Positions 12,101 through 24,525 are shown, counted from the stretch's first letter. The stretch is DNA of 64,000 nucleotides from Torymus aiolomorphi (GCA_036365515.1 CM070877.1:12096601-12160600); one strand, 5' to 3'. Notes: generated by a model not told the origin, from the letters alone. Made by a program: numbers and translations.

Positions 12101-12950
12101 TAGAAAAACCTTATGAATTGACAATGTACACATATATTTAATACATACTTTGTAAATTTTTAAGACAAACGTTGAATATTACAGACAGAAGAAAGCTTAA
12201 TTGTATCAATTATACCTTTCTGTTAAGCGTTAGAGATTTTTAACTAATCAAATAGATAATTCGTTGTTTTGAATAAATCAAGTTTTAAACTAATTATAAA
12301 TAAAACAAATCAATATAAAGTTTAATTGTACATAAGAACAGATACGTAAACTTTTTTCTTTATATATTAATTTTATATTGAATAAGTAAGCATTTTCATA
12401 ATTTTCAATTACACAAAATTATCAATAACAATATTTCTAATATTATCTTTATACTACATAAAAAACAATATAACATATAAGGAGCCGTAAAACGTCTCGG
12501 CGATAATGAATGCTTTTTTAAATTATATTGTGCATTACGTAAGAATATTGTGGTTTTCTTACAGCTTTGACAAGTTTTTATTGGTTTTGTTTTATCACGT
12601 GGAGACCACCTTGACACGCAAAATATATTGTAAACACGCATATTTTACGTGGGCAAGGTTCTAAAGGAATATCATTGTGTGATATTAATAGTTGGAAAGT
12701 AAACTAATGCGTCTAAGTGTTTCTTTTTGAATAATTGATATCAAGCGCATTAAATTTACAACGAATCAATAATTTTTAAATATTAAATATGCAAATTAAA
12801 ATGGAGAATTATGTGATGTTATATATATATATGCACTGAAAAGAATATAAAGTAGTATCGCGTAAAATGAGCGCTAGCAGTTTACCTTTTATGAATTATA
12901 TATCCAATTATACATGAACTTTTAAAGAAACTGACACCATTCGGAGTAAA
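12101..12950. other. AT-rich spacer
   Basis: A long AT-rich stretch with a short TA alternation near 12820. TGCACTGAAAAGAAT near 12832 resembles the MITE termini here, but no partner end was found. Nothing else is supported. Confidence 0.5.
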
Positions 12951-13620
12951 ATAAAGCTGCACAAAGCGCGCATGAACTATGCATGCAACAATCGCGAATT
13001 AAATGCAGGAACCCCCACACGTTACGCAACGCCATTTTCCATCATCTTCAAAAGCAACAATTGACCCTAAAGAAGCTCGCGCGCGCTAGAACTGGCGCGA
13101 AATTTGAATTCGTTACACCGCCGTCAATTTCGAAAACTCAGCCGCCCACGCGCATATCTCTGTCCACCTCTCGTCCGAAATCAACTAACCGCAAAGGACG
13201 TTTCTCTCTCTCTCGCTCGCTAGCTCGGGCTGTTTTCTCGCCGCCGCGAGCGCGCGCGAATCAAAAACAGGCTACTTCGCAATATCAGGCCGTCTATTTT
13301 GTAATAGAAACAACGGAAGAGCCTAATTCCCCGCTCGCATTATATACGTGAACTCGGCGAGTGTTGCAGCAGCAGCGGCGGGATATATACACGTCTCTAG
13401 CGCGTGTGCATCGCAGTAGTCGCCTACCTCTACCCTAATTATACCGAGCGAAAGAGCGGTACACTCGGGGCGATAAGTGATTTACATGTTATAGGCGACG
13501 CGAGAGAGTCGTGGATTTATTGTATATCGTGGGTAGGCGGAGAGGAAGAGAGGGAGAGCTGATTTTACTTTCGCGAACTACTTCGCGCTTCTTCGATTGA
13601 ATTTTGAATATAATACATGA
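12950..13620. other. CpG island with skew flip, centre near 13330
   Basis: An A/C-rich left flank (12990-13070) precedes the core (13075-13260, with TCTCTCTCTCGCTCGCTAGCTCG). The right flank (13440-13560) is G-rich and purine-rich. Confidence 0.55.
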
Positions 13621-13859
13621 TGGGTAATCGTATGTCTCAACGATATCTCGATATTGAGTTAAAATAGAAAAAGAAGAGAAGAAAAATTAACGATAAGTTT
13701 CCAGAGATAATTTTAATAAATAAATAACAATCAATTCTTTGTCTTTTAAGTATGAAAAACTAATATTTAGAATAATCCTCATATTTTTAACGAATTTTTA
13801 TATTCTTTTTCCAAAATTCCATTATTCTTTCGCTACTTTTAAATTTAAAATAAGATTTG

Positions 13860-14620
13860 ATATTCTTTTAATTTTCACCGTCAACACTATTTTATTTTAT
13901 CCCTACAAACTTCAACCGCCAACGACAAAAATCCCCGCTCTCATCCTAAAATTACCCACATTTACACCCATAAGCACGGCCATCCATCCCATTTAGCCAA
14001 GCTTCCCGAAACCCACGTATTCTCGCGATTCCTCCGCGCAATTCCGATAATTTCCCCGCATAAACTTTCTCTCGCTCTCTCTCCACACACACATATCCGT
14101 ACCAGCAAAGATTCGTCACTCGCGCTCGCGCAAGCTCCATTTGCGATTCGCCGTACGGCTTCGAAATAGGTCAGCGTAGTCGCAGCCACCGCAGTCGCCG
14201 AATATATCGCGTCTCTCTCTCGCGCGGCTGGGCAAAGGGACGACGCGCAAGCTTGTGTGTATCTATTCGTCTTAATTACTTTATCTCGTTTACCGCCGGC
14301 TTCCTTCGGCTCGCGCGCCAGGCATTTATCATCCGAGATCATAAATTGCCGTTGGTTATCAATTACCGGGTATTAGCGATTCGTTAATCTTTTCGATTTG
14401 CAACTCTGCGTGTTTGTGGACGCGTTGCTGCTCCGAGTGATTATGCGATGGGCTCTGTGAGATGGAGTGGGAATGGTTGGAATGTTGTTTAATCAATTTC
14501 GTTAAGATTGGGGGCATGTGGAGTGTAATCGGGGCGGGCGATTGTTGTAAAAGTATAGAAGATGTGTCGGTCGATTAGGGAATATTGTAGTTGAGAAGGT
14601 TATAAAAGCAATGCCTAGAA
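13860..14620. other. CpG island with skew flip, centre near 14330
   Basis: The left flank (13875-13990) is C/A-rich with almost no G. The core (14020-14330) is CpG-rich. The right flank (14420-14580) is G/T-rich and poor in C. A clear example of the recurrent unit. Confidence 0.65.
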
Positions 14621-15030
14621 ATTTATTTTAACGTAGGTATAGTTACAAAAAGTGAAGGTGGTTTTTTAGCCAAAAATATTAGGAGATTGGTTGTTACAAG
14701 CGAATTAATAAACTATGGCGTATTTTGCTTAGATAGTAAGTGATTCAAATCATATTTACGACGGTTATTTTAGAAGATATCACAAAAAATTTCAGTGTAT
14801 AATAATTAAAAAATGCAACGTCAAAGTTAATTTCTATGCAATGTCTGACTAATAATTTCTTATCTACTGATCTATGATACATTTTAGAAATGTTGACGGC
14901 ACTATCATTGTAGTTTACAATGTACAAAAACATTGTGTCGAAGTTTACCACGTATTCCGTGTTAAAAAAGATATTACCTCGGGGCTCTAACGAATGATGT
15001 TATACATAAATGATCAAACTATGACATTTT
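14621..15030. other. AT-rich spacer
   Basis: AT-rich sequence without repeats or a convincing gene. Confidence 0.5.
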
Positions 15031-15610
15031 GAAGAATTATGAATACATTAAAGCTCCAAACATTGCCAATTAACTTAAAAAGCTTCGTCACGATTTTTCC
15101 AAATTTCGCGATCCCACAAATACCCCATAAAAAATTATTCCAATTTCCATTACTTCCTTTCCCAAATCAGCCTAAACACTCACCCACATCCCTCTCTAAA
15201 AGATGCAGGTCACCGCCGCGCGTATACACTTTTTGCATCACGCAAATGGAGAGAGGGGAAAAGAGCTCTCGGAGCGCGTGTTCCGCATTCGCGCGCGCGG
15301 GGCTAATCGACGCTGACACGAATCACGCGTGACGCGTGCAGAGCAGCCGCAGCAGCAGCGCTTGCGCGAGCGAGGGGAATATTGAGGAGAAGAGAGCATC
15401 GCGTCAGCGATATGTGCCGCAAGCGCGCGGTAACCAATGCCATCCTGCAGCGCTGGAACGGATCGCGCAATTTTCTATTTACGCGCGGCGAGTCGTGTGT
15501 GTGCGCGCGCGTGTGTTTATTGAGAACGTAGGTGGGTAGGAGGAGGTGGAAGCTTTTCGATGGTTAGGTAATGGATACATTGTATGCTGTGTGTATCAGT
15601 TTTTTTTAAT
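15030..15610. other. CpG island with skew flip, centre near 15280
   Basis: The left flank (15050-15210) is A/C/T-rich. The core (15220-15480) holds GCGCGCGCGGGG and AGCAGCCGCAGCAGCAG. The right flank (15485-15600) starts with GTGTGTGTGCGCGCGCGTGTG and is G/T-rich. Confidence 0.65.
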
Positions 15611-15719
15611 GCAATGTATTTTTGGACAAAAAGGCTTTTCAGAAAGGTGCATTTAAAAAAATTGGAATGATAAATTTGACAAGATGGGCCCAAAAAAGAT
15701 ACTTATTCCTGTAAAAAGT

Positions 15720-16550
15720 TGAACCAAAATCATTGTACAAGAAGTGAAAACATAGCAATTAGTATATGTCCTATCATCATCATCATTTCCACTTCAATTA
15801 CCGTTATCTATGTCACCCTATCACTTCGCCTCCCCACCTCTTGCATCACCTCGTCTTCAATTACTCTTACATCTTCACCTTCAACTTCATCCGTCCAATT
15901 CCCATCATCCTCACACCAACCGTTATTTTTCATCCCCTTCTTCCTACATACTTTCTCTCTACTCGACTTTTTTCTCTCTCCTCCTCTCCACTCACACACG
16001 ATGCATTCCACAATGACAACCCATCGCACGTACATACATACACATACACATGTATCTCTCTCGGGGTCACGTGCGCGCTCAGCACGCCGGACAGGAAGCC
16101 ACCAATCGTCTTCGACGATTATCCTGGCACTCGTCGTGGTAATGCAACCGAGCCGCGCTGCATCAGGGACGACGCGCGCATTAAGTAGCCTGCTGCTGCT
16201 CTCGTATACACATACGTAATGCATATATACGAATACACGTATAACGCGCGTGTGTCGCGGGTATTATCATAAACGGCCGAGATTCGTCCCACGCGCGTAA
16301 ATCCGTTTCGCAAGTGCTCGAGCGCGAGGTTATGTCACGCTATTTGTCTTCGCCTGCGCGCGACGACCAGCGAGAGAGTCGTTCTGTCTCGATCTCGTAT
16401 TGTGGGTATATAATGCGCCCGTGTAAGTGTGCGTGTCCATATGGCGCTCCGGTCAATTACCGGTTTAGATCTGCGACGAGATGGTCGCTGGTCGGCGGTG
16501 TAGGTGAGAATGGCTGAACGAATTTTTGTCAGTCGAAGATTGAATTGTAA
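15720..16550. other. CpG island with skew flip, centre near 16240
   Basis: The left flank (15765-16050) is almost G-free, made of TCAT, CACC and TTC runs. The core (16060-16380) is CpG-rich. The right flank (16420-16560) is G/T-rich. The open frame on the + strand through the left flank encodes only Ser/Thr/His-rich low complexity. Confidence 0.65.
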
Positions 16551-16569
16551 GGTGGTTTCAACTACTTTA

Positions 16570-17590
16570 GTTCAAAATCTTGAAAACTTTTTCCAACCTC
16601 ATAATGCTTCCTATTCGAGGTATCAATGTAACAATCTTTATTATCTTTCTTATTCGTCGAAAAATTTGTTTGACCATGCAAATTGCATTAATATATTGCT
16701 TATAATTAGTAAACCAATTTGTCAACATAATCTTATCAGAAGACTTCAATTTACACATTTCCTATAGCAATTGACATATTTTTGGCAATGAAAAAAAGCC
16801 TTCAACCGATCTCTGCTAATCTCTCCGAACCCATCTATTATCAACAAACGTCCAACTGTTCGACTGGCAAACAAAAAGGAAAACCGTTTGAACATCATCC
16901 CATCAGCCGCTATATACCCAACTGTGCCAACGATCCATCATCGCTCTCCTGCGCGCGCTCGCATTATATTTATGAAAATGACACCCACCCGGCAACAAGA
17001 AGCTTCGCTCGTTGTGTGTGCGCGCGCGCGCAGCGTCACAATCCTAAACACAGCTGAAGGGCGAAAATTGCGACTTCCAAGTACCGCATCCGATTGCACC
17101 GCTACTATACTCGCCTAGCGTGCATGTGTACGTAAGTGCATCGTGAAAATTATTCTCAAGGTCCGGCGAGCTAGCGCGCGCGCGCGAACTGTGTCACGCA
17201 GCCGCTGCTCTTCTCTCTCCCTCTCTCGCGAAAATTATATCATCGCGCGAACTCTCTTGCGGTCTATTTCTTGCGGTCTATTATGTGAGTGTGTGTGATC
17301 GAGCGCCGCAGTTAGTCGCGGAGAGGTGAGTTACGGTGGAGAAAGAGGGAGAGAGTTTTTGGAAGATGGGATAGTGGAGCGTGTAATTTTGTTTGATGAT
17401 CAAAGCATTCGGTGGACAAATGGGAGAAGGTAGAGCGGAGGTATATACGACGGATGGCTGGGCGAATGGGCGAGATATACGCCCGCGGGGTTTTTGATGT
17501 CTCGCTTAAAAATATAGGCCATCTGAGTTATGCTCATGGAGTTAATGTGACGCACGAGAATGTTAATGTTTTGGAAAATAAACGCTAGTG
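16570..17590. other. CpG island with skew flip, centre near 17150
   Basis: The left flank (16790-16960) is A/C-rich. The core (16950-17280) contains two GCGCGCGCG runs. The right flank (17285-17580) is purine- and G-rich (GGAGAAAGAGGGAGAGAG near 17337). Confidence 0.6.
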
Positions 17591-17648
17591 TATATCAATG
17601 TTTCGTATTTATGGCCTTTATGTGAGACTGGTTTATTGCAAAGGTTTG

Positions 17649-17662
17649 CCGCCAGGTGGCGT
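17649..17662 (+). promoter_or_regulatory. CTCF-like motif
   Basis: CCGCCAGGTGGCGT matches the core of the animal CTCF binding consensus (AGGTGGCG preceded by a C-rich half). It lies in the spacer to the right of an island. Binding is inferred from the motif only. Confidence 0.4.
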
Positions 17663-17918
17663 GTAGAGGATTTTACAAATGCGTATGTAATTTTTGGATA
17701 CATCATTCTTGTATGCAATTTAATCTTGAGATGGTATATTTATTTCTACTTATTTCCAAAAAAATGTGAGATTTACAATTCAGTGTATTAATCATTTCAT
17801 TTGACTGTTTATAAAATGAATAATAAAAAATAAAGTAAACTGTACGATACAATAGTTTAGTAAAATTATCTCAGACATCTTTACGTAGTAAATAATATAT
17901 TATTTTCTCCTGAGATAA
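17663..17918. other. AT-rich spacer
   Basis: AT-rich sequence between the CTCF-like site and the 748-bp element. Nothing else seen. Confidence 0.5.
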
Positions 17919-17920
17919 TA

Positions 17921-18668
17921 TCTGTGGCTTCCACGTGTTTTCGAGAAATCGCCGTTTTAAAATTTCTGTCATGACACTTTATATGTAAGATCGAAATGCG
18001 CGAGATGAGTCATAACAATATAGACATTTACAAAGGTATCGAATATGTTTTGAACCCCACTATCAGCTGCTAGAATACATTTTTGTTCTTTTTATAAACA
18101 AACAAAACAATGCAGTTAAGTCGTTATTCCGGTAACTGTGCAGTTAAGTGGTTTAGGGAAATTGTTCAAATAAGATAAATAACATAGTTATTTCTACACT
18201 TAAAACATAGAATATAAATTCTTTTTTAAATATTCATTCCTGCGCATACGCCTCCCAACGGAATGTGCGTGAATACACGGAATTCGGTAAACCGAATACC
18301 AAACGTTACTCGGTTACTATTTATGCACACTCGCCCCATCGCCCGACAATCAAAGCTGTTGTGTTACCTTCTATTATCTGTTGCCTTTGATCTTTGTTGC
18401 TATAAAAATAGGGATATCATAATCTGTTTATTGTATAGTATTAACTTCAAAACGGTGCTTTTAATTAAATATAAATATTCAGTTAGTGGTTTTTCCGGGC
18501 GCAGGTGCAGTTAAGTGGTTATGCACTTAGCTGATATTTGCTCTTTGAACGCGTTTCAGATTTCCAGAGCAAGTCTACATGAAAAAGGGTAGTTAGAAGG
18601 TATAAATTCCGGTGCTAGCTCAATTTTGACAAAAAGTCAGTTAAGTCGTTATTTCTGGAAGCCACAGG
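17921..18668 (+). mobile_element. 748-bp non-autonomous DNA element, copy 1
   Basis: The ends are TCTGTGGCTTCC and GGAAGCCACAGG, flanked by TA at 17919-17920 and 18669-18670. The interior carries several copies of CAGTTAAGTSGTTAT (near 18113, 18141, 18509 and 18638). A second copy lies in opposite orientation at 25459-26797. The short open frames do not stay in register between copies, so they are probably not protein-coding. The left end lacks about 24 bp found in copy 2. TA duplication suggests a Tc1/mariner-type mobiliser. Confidence 0.8.
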
Positions 18669-18689
18669 TATGTATTCGAAGTAAATAAA

Positions 18690-19240
18690 TAAAACAATGA
18701 ATATAAACTGTCCATCTCACTGCAGCTAATCACAATCACCTCATTCGTTTCGTTTTCCAAAGGAACGAGAAGGCATCAACACATTATAGCAGAGTACAAG
18801 ACCGTACGTGCGCCTATAAAGCTGCGGACCCGAGAATCTAGGTATATCCACGCGTACGCGGAGGAAAAATGTCGACCGCGTGCAAACAGATTCGCGAAGC
18901 GCGTCGCGCTATCTCCGCACTGCGACGACAACAACGCGCTCGCACGTCTCGGCAAATAAGCACCGAGTTTGCGTCGGAGATAACGAGAAAGAGAGAGAGA
19001 GGAGAGACAGAGTATGTAAACGCGAGATCGTAAAAATAGAGCATCTTAGGCTCCAGCGGGGGTCGGCGCGGATTGCTTATTTTTTAGTTTGTGCGAGGTG
19101 ATCTGCTTTGCGTGAGGTGTGAATACTTAAGTTGAGTGTGGCACTCATTGATACTGTTTCAAAGGGGCTATGGACGATGGGTGGAAAAGTTTTGGCAAGA
19201 ATGCGCGGTTTGTATAAGATAGGAACGTACGTCAATCAAA
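18690..19240. other. CpG island with skew flip, centre near 18950
   Basis: The left flank (18705-18790) is A/C-rich, and the core (18800-18960) is CpG-rich. A GA tract follows at about 18985-19008. The right flank (19070-19210) is G/T-rich. Confidence 0.55.
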
Positions 19241-19529
19241 ATATTTTATCGAGCGTAGAGAATATTTGTTACTCTCTATCACTTTTGTTAAAGAATTGAA
19301 TTTACTCTTTACTCTTCGCATATAGGTTCGGTGGATTTACGAGTTTAAAGATATTTTATAATTTTATTGTTGTTTAGAATAATATAAGTAGCGTTGTAAC
19401 TTTGGAATATTTTTGTTATACTATATTGACTTAGTATATGTCCCAGACAGGTATAGCTTTCCATCACGTCATGGAAAGTTTTGTGTATATACTTTTATTT
19501 GGCCTTTGGTTTATGCAAATAAGTTATAT

Positions 19530-19810
19530 CATTTTTCAAACCCCGATGCTAGAAAGAAAACACATGATGAAACACGCAGCAAAGATTTTTATCGCGCGAA
19601 CGGCGCGGAATTCACGTTTGTTCCAGGGTTCGCGGTCATCATAAAAGCGAGAGCAATATAACTTTATGATTTCGCTTGATAAGATAGTATGCCAGAAAGG
19701 ATTTTGAGCTTTGCTAAATTGAGCAGACGCGCTCGACTGAAGGCAAAAACTTTCTTCGAAAAGACACGCGCTTCTCGGAGCTCGATCATCGATGTACATA
19801 AAATACGAGC
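19530..19810. other. Small CpG patch, weak skew flip near 19600
   Basis: A short CpG-rich patch (19590-19640, 19725-19790) between two larger islands. The polarity matches them but the signal is weak. Confidence 0.3.
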
Positions 19811-19899
19811 GAGTGTATGCTGAAAATTATTTTAAATGTCGTCGTAAATTCTTCGTATATATCTTTAAAATATATAAAAATTGTCACAAAATCGCTAAA

Positions 19900-20780
19900 G
19901 GTATATTATAAGGGAGCAGAATTTCGAACGCACCTTGACAACCAGCGGCATTATCCTACAAGTCTGGAATTTTTATGCCACCCTCGCGCCAGCCGATGAC
20001 GAAGCACATAATCAGCCCGAGCTGATCCGCCCGCTCGTAGAGTATGAGCGTCTTGAAGACGACGACGCCGCGCACGCGCGGCCTGCGCTTGTAGTCCCTC
20101 GAGGCCTCCTGTTGCTCCCACTTGCACCTGGGCCACGTGACCACGGCGGGTCCGGTCCCACCCACGCCCCGACGTTCTTCCGCCTTGGGAGCGATTTTCG
20201 TTTCTTTCCTCAGCAGCCTCGACTCATAAACCTCGCCAGATTTTTCTCACTTCTTCAATATATACCTCGTTACGCGCCTTCTTCTTTTTCCTTTTGAGGT
20301 TAGGTCTCGCGGTTTTAAGGTATATACGAGACGCGGGATTACGGCGGAACCGTCGAGGTTTACGGTACGCTTGTGGAATTGCACATCGGATTGTACATCG
20401 AGAATAATGTGTATAAGTAAGAGCGCGAGACGCACCGTGCAACTGGTGTCTGCGAACTGATAAGGCCCCCGGCGACGACACGCGGCGCGACGCGATCGAA
20501 CAGTTCTCGCGCGTGCAAGACGGGGGTTATATTTCACTGGCTGCTATGTGATGGCCTTGCCAGCATGGCACGCACTTTTTATACCGCCTGACTGAGAGAC
20601 GCAGATAAGTAAGGCTCGGAGCGAGACAGATTTGAGTAGGTGCGCGGCGGTCGTTGCTGCACTTAATAAGTAGGTAAGCATAGCTGAGTAAACAGAATCA
20701 GATGTGTCATTGATTTTATTGGTATACTTCTGAGATTTAGAGCTCGCTCTGGGAATTTCGTCTTCGCGAATGCCTCTTTT
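19900..20780. other. CpG island with skew flip, centre near 20250
   Basis: The left flank (19920-20160) is C-rich and overlaps the possible minus-strand exon. The right flank (20520-20760) is G/T-rich. If the exon is real, leftward transcription would match the C-rich sense of the left flank. Confidence 0.5.
19956..20246 (-). CDS. Possible coding exon, unknown protein
   Basis: On the minus strand an open frame of 96 codons ends in TAG at 19956-19958. The frame has no ATG near its 5' end, so if real it would be an internal or last exon. Codons from about 20165 to 19970 end in G or C almost without exception, well above the local background, and the translation is complex (for example ASRDYKRRPRVRGVVVFKTL and ERADQLGLIMCFVIGWRE). 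I recognise no family and no clean membrane segment. The upstream splice acceptor is unclear. The opposite strand is also open here but has weaker third-position bias. Confidence 0.3.
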   Translation of the reverse strand, partial: EKSGEVYESRLLRKETKIAPKAEERRGVGGTGPAVVTWPRCKWEQQEASRDYKRRPRVRGVVVFKTLILYERADQLGLIMCFVIGWREGGIKIPDL

Positions 20781-21009
20781 TTGCTGTACTCAGATCGATG
20801 TTCATGTTCCAGTGAATTTTGAAGTTTTTGAAATTACATTTTAAGTGAGGAACCTGTGAATTAATATTCACAGTGTATATATATATCAATACTGTATCGT
20901 GCAAAACTCTTCGATCAAAAAGTAATTCTCCTTTTGTAAAATAAAAATGTCAAGTCATTGTTTTTCGTTTCACGAATGACAAACAGCGTTATCAGTTTAT
21001 TTGTACAAA

Positions 21010-21720
21010 CAAATAGCTCCTCGGAAGACAGAATTATATACCTAAAAATTCGCGCAATTAACAAGCTTCGTCGGCGTCAGTAATACACTTTCTTCGTTAC
21101 GTAATAACCGACGAAAAGACTTACCTGCAACGCGGCATTTCTCATTCTTCCACAATGTGACGCAAAAGGCCAATAACTCATCGTGTTTCTTCTCATGCCA
21201 CTCTCTCGGTATTTATTTATCTCTATCTCGCAGTCCCCGCCCGTCATCGAATTTTTGTCCTGATCTCGATCGCTCGCACGTGTATGCACGAAAAAAAACC
21301 AAAGAGAAGAACGAGAGAGAGAGAGAGAGAGAGAAAGAGTGAGAAAGAAGATGTGTGTGCCGTGTGACGTCGTTAATACTCTAGTTAACTCGAAGCGGTT
21401 CTAACTTGTTTGCACTATACCCGCGTGTACGCTCGCGCGCGTATAAATAAAGTAAGTAAAGCAAGCGAAGTGAAAATTGGAGCCTTTGAAGCGAGTAGAT
21501 AATGTGCGAATAGCGATGCGCCGAAGGTCAAACGGATCCTCCGGGTCTGAGAGCGGAGATTACGCCTTGTGATAGCCGGGCATTTCTCGACCGTATTACG
21601 AATCTCTGCGGATATTTGGGGAATATGATTTTTGGCGAAAATACGGACTCGCGTTGGCTCTGTAACTCTGTTTACAGTTAGTTTGAGAGATTTTGCGATC
21701 GCATAGGAAATAGCAATTAT
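21010..21720. other. CpG island with skew flip, centre near 21400
   Basis: The left flank (21110-21260) is C-rich. A (GA)n tract lies at 21312-21334. CGTGTGACGTCG at 21360-21371 is a near-CRE, and CGCGTATAAATA lies at 21438-21449. The right flank (21470-21700) is G/T-rich. Confidence 0.55.
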
Positions 21721-21729
21721 CATATTATA

Positions 21730-22265
21730 GAAATTATGCTTTTCTCGATCAGGCGGGGGTAATATACGAAATAAAACAAGTTTATTTCTTAAATATTATG
21801 AGCAACGTTTCGTTGACTAATCCGTCAACCTCTTCAGGCTCTTAACAATTTTTGTTATATGTTAACCCATGTTAACAAGTCAAAACGGACGACATTATTA
21901 CGCCGAATTTTTAACTTATCGGAAATGCGATTTCCGATAAGTTAAAAATTCGGCGTAATAATGTCGTCCGTTTTGACTTGTTAACATGGGTTAACATATA
22001 ACAAAAATTGTTAAGAGCCTGAAGAGGTTGACGGATTAGTCAACGAAACGTTGCTCATAATAAATGCGATTTCCGATAAGTTAAAAATTCGGCGTAATAA
22101 TGTCGTCCGTTTTGACTTGTTAACATGGGTTAACATATAACAAAAATTGTTAAGAGCCTGAAGAGGTTGACGGATTAGTCAACGAAACGTTGCTCATAAT
22201 ATTTAAGAAATAAACTTGTTTTATTTCGTATATTACCCCCGCCTGATCGAGAAAAGCATAATTTC
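21730..22265. mobile_element. Hairpin DNA element with a tandemly duplicated right arm
   Basis: Inverted ends begin GAAATTATGCTTTTCTCGAT, with TA at 21728-21729 and 22266-22267. The left arm (to 21926) pairs with the right side. The right arm contains a 139-bp unit twice in tandem (21925-22063, 22064-22202). Hence the same unit occurs three times, once inverted. No coding capacity. The unit carries an RNA-like motif, listed separately. Confidence 0.85.
22015..22056 (+). ncRNA. Hammerhead-like RNA motif (copy 1 of 3)
   Basis: GAGC, then CTGAAGA, then a 6-bp stem GTTGAC/GTCAAC with loop GGATTA, then GAAACGTT, then GCTC, which pairs with the first GAGC. CUGANGA and GAAA are the two conserved strands of the hammerhead ribozyme core. 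Stem III and a separate cleavage triplet are not present, and one extra G follows CTGAAGA. Further copies lie at 22154-22195 (+) and about 21800-21842 (-). Activity is therefore doubtful; the structural resemblance is seen directly. Confidence 0.35.
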
Positions 22266-22379
22266 TACAATAAAATCATGGAGGGTGAAAAAATCTTCAA
22301 TTTAATTATCATATTATCTCAGGTTTTGGCATTTCTGTTCATTGCATTTTGATTTAAAAGCTGTAATTGTAGCCTTTAC

Positions 22380-22960
22380 GATAACCATAAAACTTTCTAA
22401 GACGTCAGTCCATATCTTCCTAATTCCCTATACACACGCATCTCCAAAATCCCGGCACGCAAACTGACCCGAACTTGCACAGAAACACAGAAACCTGCGT
22501 CGAATTCTCGGTCTACACTCTCATTTCGATGCAATGTGCGGCGGCGGCGGGAACCTCCGCGGTTTATCGGCGACTTCCATTTCACGCGGTCATTGCACCA
22601 ATACACAATTACGCCGGCCCCGTCGATATATAATTTGGCGCGCGCGCGGCTCTGAATATGCAGAGGATGAAAGTCAACCCTCGGTGACGGCGTGGACTGC
22701 GGGGGAGAGAGAGAGAGAGATCGGTGATATTGTTTTCGACTTCGTCGCGCCCATATACCACGACACGTTCATTGAGCCGTGACAATACAGCGAGAAGGTG
22801 CGGATATGTATGTGCGTGTGTGGGATGATTTTCGGTGGGTTAAGGATGGATCGTGAATGTGGCGATTGGATTTCTTATAATTGGTTGATGCGGATGAAAA
22901 GCAATTGTTACGATTTGTCTATATTTGAAGTTTTGTAAGATAGTCGCGAGATGCAAGAGA
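22380..22960. other. CpG island with skew flip, centre near 22640
   Basis: The left flank (22400-22510) is C/A-rich. The core contains GGCGGCGGCGGG and CGCGCGCGCGG. A GA tract lies at 22705-22720. The right flank (22790-22950) is G/T-rich. Confidence 0.65.
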
Positions 22961-23189
22961 TAAATCTTATAAGATTATGCGTAATATATTTATAACCAAG
23001 GATAATGATACATCTAAGCTCATTCGTGCAGTTACAATCAAGATAACTTTACGATCGATCGTTATTTTTTACAATCGAATATCGTTGTCTCTTAATTTGC
23101 GGATAATTATAATTCATTCCTTTCAGGATGCTATGGGAAAACTTTAATATATACATAGGTATACATCACGTATATACGTTTAGAAACGA

Positions 23190-23860
23190 AAAATGTAACC
23201 GCAGTACACCTATAAACATGGAACTTTCCTAACATCGCCAACCTTTCCCAACTCTTCATCCCTCCCCCTCCCCCACGACATCCCAACTATTCCCATCCCA
23301 CAGCCGCAATCCTTCTCCACCCCCTGCACACACCGGGCGTATAAAGACCGAACGAGACCGACACGCGCGGACACAGACACACGGCCATGCAGAGCGAAAC
23401 ACAGGGGGCGGGTTGGCTTTCGATGCAATTCCCGCCGCACGCGCGCGCGTTGTGTACGAATCCGCGCCCCGTTGTAATTGATTCATGATGGAACCGCGAG
23501 CTCAAACACCGACGGCTACATTTTGATATGCCCTGTCGGCCCGCGCGAGCGCTTCGGCATCTCTATTATGCCTCGGCGAGCTGCCGCCACCGCCGCCGCT
23601 GCACATTGCGGAAGGTAAATATAGTCTAGCGAACGCGCGAAGCTTAAAATGTTTCGGAATAATGGAGTTCGAGAGGGTATGAGGGGGTATCGATTTTCGG
23701 ATGTGGGATGGTGGGTCTTTTCGGGAAGTGAGGGGTTTCGTGTAATAAGGAGAATTTTGAGATTGGGGGTTATCTTTTTGGGGTGGGCTTTTTTGATGGT
23801 AGGGGTTGAGAAACTTAGTGTTTAAAAGTGAGGCATTGTGATGAAAGGTGTGTATACTAA
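23190..23860. other. CpG island with skew flip, centre near 23560 (best example)
   Basis: Counted directly: 23221-23280 has C 30, G 3, T 14, A 13, and 23701-23760 has G 24, C 3, T 20, A 13. The core (23330-23640) is CpG-rich with GCCGCCACCGCCGCCGC. No coding signal is seen in either flank. Confidence 0.7.
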
Positions 23861-24494
23861 AAATGAGGACAATTTATTTTACTTATTTATTGATTTTTCT
23901 TTAAGTCAATTTCGCCAGGAACCAACGACGAAACGAATTCGTTAAATCTAACTGTTAAAACGCTAAGTAGTTGAAGAAAAAAAAATTAAATTTTTGTTTT
24001 CTCCAGATTCATACACTCTTATGTAATAAGTATAGTCGTATAAGTCGGATTAAATTATACTAACAAGCGAACAACGAAACATTATCAAAGCAGATTATCA
24101 GAAGACAAATATAAATGTAAGCATTTTCATATACTACTTCTATACCCGAACCTTCCAAGTCAAAAGAAAATTATTCGACCTTACCAACCACTTGCCACAT
24201 CATCTGAAAAAATCATTCCCACATCGCGCACCCCTGATATATAACTCATCGTAGCCGCGTATCTCTTTCTCTCCCCCCAATCAGCCGGCGAATCACAGGG
24301 ACAATTACGACCCTCAATCACCTCGGACACAACCATCACCCTTACAACTCGCGCGCATCGGCTGTGTCATATACGTACGTACGTACACGCGCACCCTCAC
24401 ACTCCCGCGATCAAGCGCGAAAAGTGGCGTCGAAGAGGGCAATCCAGGAGGCTAGCCCTATACTCGCTATCCTACGAGTTTACGCGACATCCTA

Positions 24495-24497
<3 letters not shown>

Positions 24498-24525
<28 letters not shown>
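24498..24525 (+). repeat. (TG)n microsatellite
   Basis: About 14 TG units in the island core. Z-DNA-prone alternating sequence. Confidence 0.9.

Noticed and set aside
12832..12850. TGCACTGAAAAGAAT, resembling the MITE ends
   Set aside because: No inverted partner was found within about 1 kb and the first bases differ from the TA-CACTG pattern.
18263..18514. Open frame inside the 748-bp element, with a similar frame in copy 2
   Set aside because: The frames shift relative to each other by indels and copy 2 starts and ends differently. Similarity is at DNA level from shared descent.
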